Of a DNA stretch of 64,000 nt, positions 11,833 to 22,788 are shown piece after piece. A program made the position numbers and the translations under genes. This DNA is from Tragulus kanchil. Lineage: Eukaryota > Chordata > Mammalia > Artiodactyla > Tragulidae. The first letter of the stretch is position 1, and every line of letters begins with the position of its first letter. Under the pieces are notes generated by a model. The model had not been told where the DNA came from. It did not search any database and saw only the letters and a program-made list of their open reading frames with translations. The stretch spans positions 18,431,471-18,495,470 of the forward strand of contig JAIOJX010000027.1 of assembly GCA_022376925.1 (NCBI GenBank), in the 5' to 3' direction.

Positions 11833-11949
11833 TTTATTTATTTTTCTGTGGTGGGAATAGTTGAGAGCTAGTCTTTCAGCACATTTGATGGTGATAACAC
11901 AATGTTGATATCTATATCGCCTATTCTGTGTTCTACATCTTTTTTTGTT

Positions 11950-12166
11950 CCTATTGCTCAGTCCCTCAGTTGTTTCTCTTTGTGACCCTATGGGCTTTAG
12001 CTCACCAGGCTCTTCTGTCCATGGGATTCTCCAGGCAAGAAGGCTGGAGTGGGCTGCCATTTCCTCCTCCAGGGGATCTCCGTGAGCCAGGGACCAGAGT
12101 CACATCTCTTCTGTCTCCTGCACTGGCAGGTGGGTTCCTGACCACCAGCACCATCTGGGAAGCCCC
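11950..12166 (-). mobile_element. Bov-tA-type SINE
   Basis: Starts with tattgctcagtccctcagtt, continues with ccatgggattctccaggcaag and ctcctccaggggatctcc, and ends with gcaccatctgggaagcccc followed by a C-run. Nearly full length, inverted relative to the consensus. It interrupts AT-rich DNA after the old L1 piece. Confidence 0.9.
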
Positions 12167-12849
12167 CCCCCCCCCGCCCACCCAAATAGCAAATAAGTTT
12201 TAGCTAATCTCGTAGTTTGATGGACGCAATAGTCTCTTACAGACTACTAGTTCCTATTGTAAGTGGAACTCCAAAAATAATGGAAGATTTAAACATTTCA
12301 CTCTGCCTTGCCTCATGGTATGGTGGGTTTCCCGTGTTCCTCCCATTAGATGGCACATACCCTGAAACCTGTCATTCCTTCACGCACACGGCTCTGATTC
12401 CTCCATGTGTGCTTCTGCCAAATAATCACCTGCAGCCAGTGTCCTAGGTCTTATGGGCCTTCCACAGCTGCAGCAAATGTGTGTCCTGCCCTTAGGAATC
12501 CACAGTGCTGTTTGGACCAGTGATAAGCCCTTGATTCAAGTCAAAGGAAAATAAATCTGTTCAGGGAGAGTTATAAATGGAGCTGAAAGAGACTCACTTT
12601 CTCTTTGTTTATGTTTTTGATTGGCTCTGCTTTCACTTTCTTTTTGAATATGTGTTAGAGTTATGAGCAAATAGCTTCCTCTTTCCCAAGAAAGAAGAGT
12701 TTCTTCTTCCAATGAAGAAAAATGAAACAAACAGGATTTCAGTTAAGAGAAGGGGGCTTGTGTTAGCCTTCTGCAACAGAGCTCTAGTCCTCCTCAAACT
12801 AGAACATAGTCTAGAACCCAGGGGGACCTCACTCACTATTTGGGACTGA
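12167..12849. other. Unannotated non-coding stretch
   Basis: A C-run near 12164-12173 is followed by mixed DNA with no recognised repeat. Open frames on both strands (up to 78 codons) show no recognisable protein. Confidence 0.4.
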
Positions 12850-12972
12850 ATAAAGGAAATGGCAACCACTCCATTTTTCTTGCGTGGAGAACCCCATGGA
12901 CAGAGGAGTATGGCAGGCTATAGTCCATAGGGCTGCATAAGAGTCAGACATGACTTAGTGACTAACACTTTC
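12850..12972 (+). mobile_element. Bov-tA-type SINE, 3' half
   Basis: Begins within the element at aaaggaaatggcaaccactcc, runs through gaaccccatggacagaggag, and ends with gtcagacatgacttagtgac. The tRNA-derived head is missing, so this is a 5'-truncated copy. Confidence 0.85.
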
Positions 12973-14185
12973 CCACATACATACATGTATATCTATTCTT
13001 CTCTACCAAAGAAATGCCTGCAAAACATTTAGATTTCTATTCCAAATGTTAATAACAAATCTAAAAAAAATTTTCTATAACATTTTCTTTTTGCTTGAAA
13101 GAAAATCTTTGGCACTGATTGTCTCTAAGTAAAACTTTATGAAAACAAAGTTTACTTCTCTAGTCATGAATTGGAGATACTTAAAGAAGAAGGAGTTGAG
13201 TATAGAGGGCAGAGTCCAGTCTCTCCTTTCAAGCCTGTGCATTTGTTCTATTTTGTTAGACTTGTTTGTAATTCTCCATGTAGTCACAAAGAATTTGAAT
13301 TTCATGGACATTCCTTATGGCTCCTTATGATGGTCTTGCTGTCAGTCTAAATTGCAAAGGATAAGCATTCCCATTTACTTTTTAAAATCATTGTCAGTTT
13401 GACTATTTACTTAATAGTGGGAAATCAGAATGATTTGCACAAAGTTCTTTCTAGGATGACCTCACGTGAGACTAAAGATTGGATTGTTCAGCTCTTCATA
13501 TTCTTTTTTGTTGTTGCTGTTGTTTGTTTCTTCCCTTTTATCTTTCCGTTGGATGCCAGCCCATGATTGGAAATGTTTTGCCAACATCTATTTATTACTT
13601 TATTGAAACCCAAGAGCCACAAGGCTGTGCACATGCACATTGTTCCTAGGGTTACATATAGCACTTAGATGACTTCCTCACATGTATTCTTGATGATATG
13701 GCTCCAAACTCATCTTTTAGACTCAATTCCATTTTTTTTCCTTCAAAGACAAACATGTTCCTAAGCAGTACTGATCGCAACAGAATATCAAACAAGCCAG
13801 TGCTTTTTAAATTTATTTTCAGAGCAAACGAACACATCCCACGGCTTATATGAGTGCCTTTATGACAAAGCCAGAGGGTGCTAGCTAAATTATGTCCACC
13901 ACTGACTCTGCGGAGTGTGAAGGAAATTCTGGGATTCTTATGGAATCATGTGGATAATTACAAAGAAATCAGGGTGTTTTAGTCCTCTACCTAATGTGTC
14001 GATGAATGAATGCAGTGCCAGGTGTTTTGCTTTTAAGTAGCTCCAGAATAAGCATTTTACGGTGGTGGCAGGTTATATTTTCAAATATAAGTAAAATATT
14101 TCTAGAGCATAGTTGCAGAGATGTCTGTATTCCATTCCAAAGCAGCAAGATTTATCTGTAAACAGATTCACTTTTCTGGTCTGTT
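12973..14185. other. Unannotated non-coding stretch
   Basis: About 1.2 kb without a recognised repeat or gene. It contains several AT-rich runs and a ttgttgttgctgttg-type tract near 13508-13530. Open frames are short and unconvincing. Confidence 0.45.
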
Positions 14186-14471
14186 CATTTTTTTTAAGCT
14201 TTTCAAAAAAATTTTTTGGCCCTTTTCATTGTCTTTTTATTTATTTCGATCCATTTTTATTCTTTGACCTGTGTGGGCCTCCCATCACAGTGGCCTCTCT
14301 CATTGCAGTGCACTGGCTCTGGGCGCATGTACTCTAGAGCACTGGCTTGTAATTGGACACACCAGTCCAGCCGCTCCATGGCACTGTGGGATCTTCCTGG
14401 GCCAGGGATCGAACCAGTGCCCCTTGCATTGCAAGGTGGACTCTGTACCCACTGGACCACCAGGGAAGCCC
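14186..14471 (-). mobile_element. CHR-type SINE, older copy of the CpG-rich variant
   Basis: Same architecture as the SINE at 5216-5551 (T-rich tail, gtgggcctcccatcac, gtaattggacacaccagtcc, ccactggaccaccagggaag), but many CpGs have decayed to TG or CA, so it is older. This shows the family was active over a range of ages. Confidence 0.85.
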
Positions 14472-14499
14472 TGGTCTGTTCAGTTTATTATGAGTTTTG

Positions 14500-14750
14500 T
14501 ATGTATACATATGGCTGTTCACGTTGGCCTACAGCAGAAACTAGCACAACATTGTTAAGCAACTATACTCCAATTAAAAAATATTCTATGATAAACCATT
14601 ATAGCAAATAATATTAAAAAGAAGGTATATATATATATATTCATATGTATATGTATAACCAAATTACTTTGCTGTACAAAAGGAATTCATAACATTGTAA
14701 ATTAACTATACTTCAATGAAATTAAATAAGAAAAAGAAAACAATAAAATG
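14500..14750 (+). mobile_element. L1 3' end, two partial units in a row
   Basis: Contains gcctacagcagaaactagca then caactatactccaatt, the typical 3' end of artiodactyl L1. After a TATATA run, a second similar unit follows (ttgctgtacaaaaggaattc, attaactatacttcaatg) and ends in an A-rich tail. It may be two insertions or one L1 tail with an internal repeat. Confidence 0.7.
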
Positions 14751-14755
14751 GGGTG

Positions 14756-15154
14756 TAAAAATTCTTATCATCGAATAAGGTAATCTATGTTTTCAAAGCC
14801 CCTGGCGTAGAGTGAACGTGGAATTAATGATGTGTGTTAGTCCTCACACCTAGGTTTCTCATTCTAATGCTACGGGACATTGTTTGGATTGGGGTTGAAG
14901 AGCTAGATATCTGTTGTAGGGGAAAGAAACAAATACAGTAACCCTGGGCTCTCAAGTGAGGCTGGTTTATCCTCTTTGGAGCTTCCTGACCATGTCTAGA
15001 GACAGTAGTGGGTACAATTCAGAGAGGTTGCTAACCATCCTACACTACACAAGATGGACTTCAAAACAGTGCATCATCTGGCCCCCCACAGTTGAGAAGT
15101 TGTGGAATACACTGATAAACATTTCAGACTTCTTCAACACAAAACCTGTGACAA
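14756..15154. other. Unannotated non-coding stretch
   Basis: Single-copy DNA with no recognised repeat. A 78-codon open frame at 14956-15192 has no recognisable features. Confidence 0.4.
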
Positions 15155-15304
15155 AAACAAATTCTCAGTGCCCATATGGGAAATTCAGGTGAAATTATAG
15201 TGTGTGTTTAATTGTATTCAGTTGAACTTATATAACTGTTTATGTCAGAAAAAGTTTGCAGATATACTGTTTAACTTTAATATATTTTTTAGCATACTTT
15301 TAAC

Positions 15305-15760
15305 CTTTTTTAACTTTTGAGTTTGTGTTGGAGTATAGTCGATATCGGCTTCCCTTGTAGCTCAAACAGTAAAGAAATCTGCCTACAATGCTGCAGCCAG
15401 GGTTCAGTTCTTGGGTTGGGAAGGTCCTCTGGAGAAGGGAATGGCTGCCTAACTCCGTAGTCTTGCCTGGATAATCCCATGGACAGAGAAGCCTGGCAAG
15501 CTACCGTCCATGCGGTTCAGAGTCTCACATGACTTAGCAACCAACTTCCACTTTTTTCATCGTGGATTAACAACAGTGTGATCGTTTAGGGTGAACAGTG
15601 AAGGGACTCAACCATACGTGTACATGTATCCATTGCTCCCCAAACTCCTTTCCCATCCACGCAGCCACATCACATTGAGCAGAATGTGCTATAAAGTAGG
15701 TCCTTGCTGGTTATCCATTTTACATACAGCAGTGTATATCACATTAAAAAAAATACAGTT
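15305..15760 (-). mobile_element. L1 3' UTR interrupted by a Bov-tA
   Basis: The left piece (gtttgtgttggagtatagtc) and the right piece (tgattaacaacagtgtg-like start, then tgtacatgtatccattgctc, gagcagaatgtgctataaag, aggtccttgctggttatcc) are parts of one reverse-oriented L1 3' UTR. A Bov-tA at 15347-15550 splits them. The order shows that the SINE inserted into an existing L1. The whole nest recurs at about 16404-16859 in the downstream copy. Confidence 0.75.
15347..15550 (+). mobile_element. Bov-tA-type SINE
   Basis: Plus-orientation copy: gcttcccttgtagctcaaac, ctgcagccagggttcagttc, gagaagggaatggctgcc, cccatggacagagaagcctg, ending at catgacttagcaacc. It is inserted in an L1 3' UTR. The duplicate lies at 16446-16649. 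Confidence 0.9.
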
Positions 15761-16445
15761 ACACTATACTACATATAGAAGTGGAGGCTGTGATTATAAA
15801 TGTCCTAATCCAAGAAATATTTGTAAAATTTAGCTTATAGAATCCGTGAGATCTACACAGATCTGTAAATGTGACTCAAAGGGGAAAAAATCTGTCACAT
15901 GTAATATTTATGCTGGTAACTTAAAAAAGTAAAACAACAAAAAGAAAAACTTTTCAAGTGTTTAAAATTCTTGAAGGAAATGCCAAAGAAAACCATTTTT
16001 GGCATTTTCTATATTCTGCTTATTCAGGAAACCAGGTAGAATTTTCAAGATTTATTCCATGTATCTGAAACAAAATACATTTTGTTCTATAAGGTTTCTT
16101 TGAACAATATTTGCTTTCAAGATGTTTGCTACCACTTGTGAGTAAAATAAAATATAGAGGATTTTCACACTGGAGACAGCTGGTCCTGCCAGATCACAAC
16201 CCAAGGGTTCAGGAAGACCTTTTCTTTGTAGGCTCTGTAAGAGTCTCAACATGAAACAAATTCTCAGTGCCCATATGGGAAATTCAGGTGAAATTATAGT
16301 GTGTGTTTAATTGTATTCAGTTGAACTTATATAACTGTTTATGTCAGAAAAAGTTTGCAGATATACTGTTTAACTTTAATATATTTTTTAGCATACTTTT
16401 AACCTTTTTTAACTTTTGAGTTTGTGTTGGAGTATAGTCGATATC

Positions 16446-16649
16446 GGCTTCCCTTGTAGCTCAAACAGTAAAGAAATCTGCCTACAATGCTGCAGCCAGG
16501 GTTCAGTTCTTGGGTTGGGAAGGTCCTCTGGAGAAGGGAATGGCTCCCTAACTCCGTAGTCTTGCCTGGATAATCCCATGGACAGAGAAGCCTGGCAAGC
16601 TACCGTCCATGCGGTTCAGAGTCTCACATGACTTAGCAACCAACTTCCA
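16446..16649 (+). mobile_element. Bov-tA-type SINE, duplicate of 15347-15550
   Basis: Carried by tandem duplication 5; it differs by one base in the middle. Its L1 host fragment is copied around it at about 16404-16859. It is not an independent insertion. Confidence 0.9.
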
Positions 16650-17449
16650 CTTTTTTCATCGTGGATTAACAACAGTGTGATCGTTTAGGGTGAACAGTGA
16701 AGGGACTCAACCATACGTGTACATGTATCCATTGCTCCCCAAACTCCTTTCCCATCCACGCAGCCACATCACATTGAGCAGAATGTGCTATAAAGTAGGT
16801 CCTTGCTGGTTATCCATTTTACATACAGCAGTGTATATCACATTAAAAAAAATACAGTTACACTATACTACATATAGAAGTGGAGGCTGTGATTATAAAT
16901 GTCCTAATCCAAGAAATATTTGTAAAATTTAGCTTATAGAATCCGTGAGATCTACACAGATCTGTAAATGTGACTCAAAGGGGAAAAAATCTGTCACATG
17001 TAATATTTATGCTGGTAACTTAAAAAAGTAAAACAACAAAAAGAAAAACTTTTCAAGTGTTTAAAATTCTTGAAGGAAATGCCAAAGAAAACCATTTTTG
17101 GCATTTTCTATATTCTGCTTATTCAGGAAACCAGGTAGAATTTTCAAGATTTATTCCATGTATCTGAAACAAAATACATTTTGTTCTATAAGGTTTCTTT
17201 GAACAATATTTGCTTTCAAGATGTTTGCTACCACTTGTGAGTAAAATAAAATATAGAGGATTTTCACACTGGAGACAGCTGGTCCTGCCAGATCACAACC
17301 CAAGGGTTCAGGAAGACCTTTTCTTTGTAGGCTAATCAACTGTGAAACCAGCCTAGTCTCTTTGATGTCTACAGAGACTGATGACAAATTTCCTAAACTT
17401 GGTATGAATTTAAACTGTGGAGAATCTTTCTTCATAGTATATGCGTGTG

Positions 17450-17654
17450 TGTGTGGGTGCTCAGTCCTGTCCAACTCTTTGCAACCCTATGGACTGTGAC
17501 CCATCAGGTTCCTCTGTCCTTGAAATTCTCCAGGCAAGAATCCCGGAGTGGGTAGTTGTTCCCTTTGCTAGGACAACTTCCCGACCCAGGGCTCGAACCC
17601 AGGCCTCCCACACTACAGGTAAGACTCTTGAGCAGTGAGCCACCAGAGAAGCCT
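17450..17654 (-). mobile_element. Bov-tA-type SINE
   Basis: Starts at tgctcagtcctgtccaactc, runs through gaaattctccaggcaagaatc, and ends at agccaccagagaagcct. It is preceded by a short GTGT run (17442-17454). Full length, inverted. Confidence 0.92.
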
Positions 17655-17669
17655 CTTAATTCTATTACT

Positions 17670-17780
17670 GCCAAGCATCACTATGCTACAGGCAGGTAAC
17701 TCAACCTGTGTCTCAGTTTTACCAGCTGTAAAATGGAGCAATAATAAATTCTAAGAGTTTTACAGGATGCTTGACATGTT
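17670..17780 (+). mobile_element. MIR fragment
   Basis: The phrases ggcaggtaactcaacctgtg and ctcagttttaccagctgtaa, then aatggagcaataataa, follow the order of the MIR 3' half (gain of control text: caagttacttaacctctctg, cctcagtttcctcatctgta, aatgggaataataa). It is an old mammalian tRNA-derived SINE remnant and ends in an A-run. Confidence 0.75.
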
Positions 17781-17862
17781 AAAAAAAAAAAAAGGAATTC
17801 TTGACACATAATGCTAGTTCCTCTCTTGCTAGAAATATCACTATCACTCACTCTTGCCCTTT

Positions 17863-18229
17863 AAGAATGTAACGTTGTTGGGGGCTTCCCCTGGTGGTCC
17901 AGTGGGTAAGGACACCGCCTTGCAGTGCAAGGGGCACCGGTTCAATCCCTGGCCTGGGAAGATCCCACGTGCCGTGGAGTGGCTAGACTGATATGTCCAA
18001 TTACCGAGCTGGAGCTCTGTGGTGCATGCGCCCAGAGCCGGCGCTCTGCGATAACAGAAGCCACCATGATGGGAGGCCCACAGGAGCCAAAGAACAAAGA
18101 AGGATGAAAATAGAGAAATGAAAGACCAATAGAAGTGTCCCGCCAGTCCCCCTCCCTCCCCACCCCACCCCCCAAAAGATAAATAAATAAAATAAATGTT
18201 TAAAAAAAAATAAAAAGAATGTAACGTTG
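17863..18229 (+). mobile_element. CHR-type SINE with 15-bp target-site duplication
   Basis: The element body runs from about 17879 to 18214 and is flanked by the 15-bp direct repeat aagaatgtaacgttg at 17863-17877 and 18215-18229. The head gggcttcccctggtggtcc and the A-box/B-box-like segment ggttcaatccctgg mark a tRNA-derived SINE. The tail is an aaataaataa-type A-rich run. The perfect duplication shows LINE-mediated insertion in fairly recent time. It is the same family as 5216-5551, on the opposite strand. Confidence 0.93.
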
Positions 18230-19632
18230 CTTTCCAAAATATGAACAACCACTAAGCTGCAAATCCCCCATCACCAGCAGTAAGCTACTCACATTCCAAA
18301 CTTTGGCTCCCGAGGACTTGTCCTTCTTCACAATTCCAACATTCAAGGTAAATGCTACTTTTATGTGCACTCGTGGCCTTTGGGAGATTGGCCCCTTAAT
18401 CTTTATTTTTCTCCCTCAGAGCTCTCACACTACCACCCACCAAGACACACATGTCTCTTTCCTATTGTTTAGGCATAGTTTCTTATCAAAGGCAGTGCAG
18501 CACCAAATCACAATTTCCAAGGAAAATGAGATCAAGAAAATGAACCTTGAGTAAAACATTGGATTGCATGCTTACAGAAATACCACCTGACATGTCATTA
18601 TTAATCAAATCCATTTGCATGCTACTAATACTCTGTAGACCCTTAGGAGAACTGGTCCTCCTTCTGTCTTGTAGAGGTGGTGAATTCCATAGGAGCATGT
18701 TTGTTGGCCCAAAGTGGTGCGACCGAATCCGAAAAAATGGACGTTTCATGTAGCCGGGGATGTGAGGAAACACTCGTGTAGCCTGAAACTCCTTCATGAA
18801 ATTAAATATTATCTTAAGAAATCCTAATTAACTTAATCTCCAACTCCATCTTCACTTTCTTTTTCTGTGACTTCACTCGATGCTGGCCTGCCCATGACCT
18901 GGAGCATACTGACTTCACATTAGATAAAATGAGACTAAAGCCTCAAAAAAATAACCTTTTAATTACCTTTTAAACTCTATAAAGAGAATTCACTGTTGAG
19001 TGTGACATCATCCGAGAATGGTTTTAGCACACTAATTTTATTCCTGTGCTGCAGTAATTCATCTTAGTTTACATGGATAACCAACCAGATGTTGAATTAT
19101 TAAAATGGGGTTATCTCTGTACGTTTATGCTCATACAGAGAGGTTAGAACCAACGAGACCTCGCTGAAGTAGATCCTTTAAACACATAAAAATCTGGTTT
19201 TATTTTTAAAATAATGATAGAAAGATAAAATAATGAACAGAGAAAGTTGACTTATTCAGCTGTATGTTTGAATAATATTCTCTAATTGCTGGGCTGGTAA
19301 TGGAGGATGAATAGAAAAGAATCATATTTAAATTATTCAAAATTTATCAAGCAAGAAACTATAGATATTTCCTGTAAAATAAAGTGGGTTACCATAGGAT
19401 TAGAACACGCAGGGACATTTAGTCTGGCTGTGCTGGTCTGAAAGGTCTGTGAGAGAGAATGGCCTCTGATCGGTGCTTTGAGCATGGCTGGAGTGTGGGT
19501 TCTCTGGACGGGAGGATGCAGTTGTTCTGGGTGTGGGAAGGAATGTTGTTAGCGAAGGTGGATGAGTGGTCTGGTATGGCCAGACATGAGAGCTAAGCAA
19601 TAGACTCCTCCAGCAGCTTGGGAAGGGCATTC
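18230..19632. other. Unannotated non-coding stretch
   Basis: 1.4 kb with no recognised repeat or gene. Open frames at 18303-18554 and 18486-18797 overlap on opposite strands and have no recognisable domain. AT-rich near 18780-19380. This is one of the longer single-copy, repeat-free stretches. Confidence 0.45.
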
Positions 19633-19720
19633 TACTGGACTGGCCAAAAATGTCTGTCAGGCTTTTTCCATAAGATGGTGGAAAAATCCCAAAAGAACTT
19701 ACTGGTCAACCCAACATGTA
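19633..19720. mobile_element. Mariner-type MITE (short, palindromic)
   Basis: The left end tactggactggccaaaaatg and the right end acttactggtcaacccaaca are inverted repeats around a gctttttccataagatgg-like centre. This is the structure of the roughly 80-bp ruminant mariner MITE, whose consensus ends begin ttgggttggccaaaaa. TA dinucleotides flank it, as expected of Tc1/mariner target sites. It cannot encode a transposase. Confidence 0.85.
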
Positions 19721-19950
19721 TGATAGTCTTAAAACAACACAGATCTGTGCTTTTAAGACCTAACTCGTGTGATGTTGAATAGATGAAAGGGGAGAGACTA
19801 CATTAGCATGTCATGGGCTGAGTGGATGGCCCAAGTTACTCTCACTAGACTTGCCTGCTGTCATACTCATGACCAGAGTTAAAAACATTAGCACACTCTC
19901 TCCAAACAGGTATGCTTACTCATTTCATGTACACACAAAACACGTACATG
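19721..19950. other. Short unannotated spacer
   Basis: Single-copy DNA between the mariner MITE and a Bov-tA. Nothing recognised. Confidence 0.35.
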
Positions 19951-19954
19951 TGTG

Positions 19955-20152
19955 TGTGTGCTCAGCTGTGTCCAACTGTTTGAGACCCTGTGGACTACAG
20001 CCCACCAGGCTCCTCTGTCCATGGGATTTCCCAGGCAAGAATACTGGAGTGGGTGGCCATTTCCTTCTCCAGGGGATCTTCCCGACCCAGGGATGGAACC
20101 TCCGTCTCCTGCATGACAGACAGATTTACTTACTGAGTCACCTGGGAAGCCC
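19955..20152 (-). mobile_element. Bov-tA-type SINE
   Basis: Starts at tgctcagctgtgtccaactg, continues through tccatgggatttcccaggc and ccttctccaggggatcttcc, and ends at gtcacctgggaagccc. A GTGTGT run precedes it. Full length, inverted. Confidence 0.93.
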
Positions 20153-20399
20153 TTAATGCATACATAGACTTACATATATAGCTGCTTCAATATACGATGT
20201 ACACTGTAAAACATACATATGCATAGAAAGGAAAAGATGAAGTAAATTTTAGAGGAAGTCGTCTTGCTGGGCCCCTGAGATGATTCTGAGCATCTTCCTG
20301 AGGTATGCACACCATTCCCTGGTCACCCCTAGGCTCAGTAATAAATAACAAAAGTAATCTGGGCTATAAATAAGACAGGGAAGGGGCTGACACAGAAGT
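20153..20399. other. Short unannotated spacer
   Basis: Single-copy DNA before duplication 6. Nothing recognised. Confidence 0.35.
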
Positions 20400-20639
20400 C
20401 ACTGCAGATGACATGATTACAGTTGCAGATTGCAGATTAATGGCAGATTAAATGCAGGAGTCTATAATGGATAAATAGGCCAAGATCTCAAAAGTAAGTA
20501 TGGGAAAGGCAGCAGTGAAAACACAGAGTGAGGAACTTCAGAAACTCCCTCCTTCATAAAAGCTACACAAACATTGGTGACTGGTGTCAGAATAAATTTT
20601 ATAAAACTTCAGAAATTAACCAGAAGCTTGCACCGATCT

Positions 20640-20750
20640 GCTGTCCAGTCGCTCAGTCTTGTCCGACTCTTTGTGACCCCAGGGACTGCAGCACGCTTGA
20701 CTCTGTCTTTCACCATCTCCTGGAGTTTGCTCAAATTCATGTCCGTGTGT
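20640..20750 (-). mobile_element. BovB fragment
   Basis: gtcgctcagtcttgtccgac, then gggactgcagcacgcttgac and tctcctggagtttgctcaaa, is the reverse complement of the BovB 3' coding end. It is short and diverged. The same piece recurs at 21734-21844 in the downstream copy. Confidence 0.78.
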
Positions 20751-21131
20751 CAAGCGGTGATCTACGCAATAGTTATTCAAAACTAATGAGAAAATCTCAG
20801 AAAGAGATACAATATGTCTTGTGGCCTTTGAACTCTTCCTTTGTTGGCAGCTTCTATACCTGCCCTGCCGAGAGGGAGCTCTTCTCTCCCTGGATGTCCA
20901 AGTGACTGAGGGCACCAAGGAGCTTCTGCTGAAGCACTTTCCCTAAAACTATGATGCAACACCATCTCTATTTTACTGCTCTTCTGACTGTTGTTTCTTT
21001 GTTCCTTCTTCATACCAGAAGTGTTGCTATTCTTCAAGATTCTGGCATATCGTCTCTTTTTATCACTTTATGGTATCTGATTGGTATTTCACTCAACTTG
21101 ATGGTCTCAATTACCATGTGTGTGCTGGTGA

Positions 21132-21292
21132 TTCCCAGTTGGCTCAGAGCGTGAAGAATCTGCCTGTAATGCTGGAGACGTTGATTCAATCCCTAGGTCC
21201 AGAAGATCCCTGGGGAAGGAAATGGCCACCCACTCCAGTATTCTTGCCTAGAGAGGAGCTTGGCCTGATGCAGTTCATGGGGTCACACATTT
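21132..21292 (+). mobile_element. Bov-tA-type SINE, diverged
   Basis: Plus-orientation: ttcccagttggctcagagc, tgtaatgctggagacgttg, ggaaatggccacccactcc, attcttgcctagagaggagc, ending at tcatggggtcac. Part of the tail is deleted. The duplicate lies at 22226-22386. Confidence 0.85.
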
Positions 21293-21733
21293 TCATATGC
21301 TAGTTTCCTATATTTCTCATTTTTAGCATCTATTATAACAGAGTCAAGTCAGTTATTTCTTTGGTTGACTGTTTTTCTTGACAAAATAGACACACCATAA
21401 GCTTAGGACTGTGTGTCTTATTGATCCTTATTGAACTGCCATCAGGTGGAGTAGAATACAAATATTCAGTCCCCCTAAACATTTTTGGGCTTCAACTGCA
21501 GATGACATGATTACAGTTGCAGATTGCAGATTAATGGCAGATTAAATGCAGGAGTCTATAATGGATAAATAGGCCAAGATCTCAAAAGTAAGTATGGGAA
21601 AGGCAGCAGTGAAAACACAGAGTGAGGAACTTCAGAAACTCCCTCCTTCATAAAAGCTACACAAACATTGGTGACTGGTGTCAGAATAAATTTTATAAAA
21701 CTTCAGAAATTAACCAGAAGCTTGCACCGATCT

Positions 21734-21844
21734 GCTGTCCAGTCGCTCAGTCTTGTCCGACTCTTTGTGACCCCAGGGACTGCAGCACGCTTGACTCTGT
21801 CTTTCACCATCTCCTGGAGTTTGCTCAAATTCATGTCCGTGTGT
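21734..21844 (-). mobile_element. BovB fragment, duplicate of 20640-20750
   Basis: Carried by tandem duplication 6. Same content and boundaries relative to the unit. Confidence 0.78.
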
Positions 21845-22225
21845 CAAGCGGTGATCTACGCAATAGTTATTCAAAACTAATGAGAAAATCTCAGAAAGAG
21901 ATACAATATGTCTTGTGGCCTTTGAACTCTTCCTTTGTTGGCAGCTTCTATACCTGCCCTGCCGAGAGGGAGCTCTTCTCTCCCTGGATGTCCAAGTGAC
22001 TGAGGGCACCAAGGAGCTTCTGCTGAAGCACTTTCCCTAAAACTATGATGCAACACCATCTCTATTTTACTGCTCTTCTGACTGTTGTTTCTTTGTTCCT
22101 TCTTCATACCAGAAGTGTTGCTATTCTTCAAGATTCTGGCATATCGTCTCTTTTTATCACTTTATGGTATCTGATTGGTATTTCACTCAACTTGATGGTC
22201 TCAATTACCATGTGTGTGCTGGTGA

Positions 22226-22386
22226 TTCCCAGTTGGCTCAGAGCGTGAAGAATCTGCCTGTAATGCTGGAGACGTTGATTCAATCCCTAGGTCCAGAAGA
22301 TCCCCTGGAGAAGGAAATGGCCACCCACTCCAGTATTCTTGCCTAGAGAGGAGCTTGGCCTGATGCAGTTCATGGGGTCACACATT
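22226..22386 (+). mobile_element. Bov-tA-type SINE, duplicate of 21132-21292
   Basis: Carried by duplication 6. This copy reads cccctggagaagg, closer to the usual Bov-tA sequence than the upstream copy, which suggests the upstream copy holds the error. Confidence 0.85.
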
Positions 22387-22580
22387 TTCATATGCTAGTT
22401 TCCTATATTTCTCATTTTTAGCATCTATTATAACAGAGTCAAGTCAGTTATTTCTTTGGTTGACTGTTTTTCTTGACAAAATAGACACACCATAAGCTTA
22501 GGACTGTGTGTCTTATTGATCCTTATTGAACTGCCATCAGGTGGAGTAGAATACAAATATTCAGTCCCCCTAAACTATTT

Positions 22581-22788
22581 TTGGGCTTCCTTGGTGGCTC
22601 AGATGGTAAAGAATCTGCCTACAATGCAGGAGACCTGGGTTTGATCCTTGGGCTGGTAAGATCCCCTGGAGAATGGGATGGCCACCGACTGCAGGAGATC
22701 TCATGGACAGAGGAGCCTGGCAAGCTACAGTCCATGGGGTTTCAAAGAGTTGGAAACAACGGAGTGACTGTCACTTTCACTTTCAAAC
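22581..22788 (+). mobile_element. Bov-tA-type SINE
   Basis: Canonical plus-orientation copy: gggcttccttggtggctcag, acaatgcaggagacctgggt, agatcccctggagaatggg, gacagaggagcctggcaagc, tccatggggtttcaaagag. The phrase aaagaatctgcctacaatgc is typical of the tRNA-derived part. Confidence 0.93.

Larger units (their letters stand above)
15155..17333. repeat. Tandem direct duplication 5 (period 1099)
   Basis: 15155-16252 is repeated at 16253-17333. The interiors are nearly identical, with one substitution seen in the SINE (ggctgcctaac versus ggctccctaac). The upstream copy ends with about 20 bases that do not match the downstream copy: after gtaggct it reads ctgtaagagtctcaacatg, whereas the downstream copy reads aatcaactgtgaaaccagc. 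An unmatched tail at the junction fits a joining error. Confidence 0.94.
20400..22589. repeat. Tandem direct duplication 6 (period 1094)
   Basis: 20400-21493 is repeated at 21494-22589. The interiors match closely. Differences include ccctggggaagg versus cccctggagaagg in the SINE (about 21210 and 22303) and ctaaacattttt versus ctaaactattttt close to the end of the upstream copy. The last part of this unit (from about 21327) is copied a third time by duplication 7. Confidence 0.94.
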
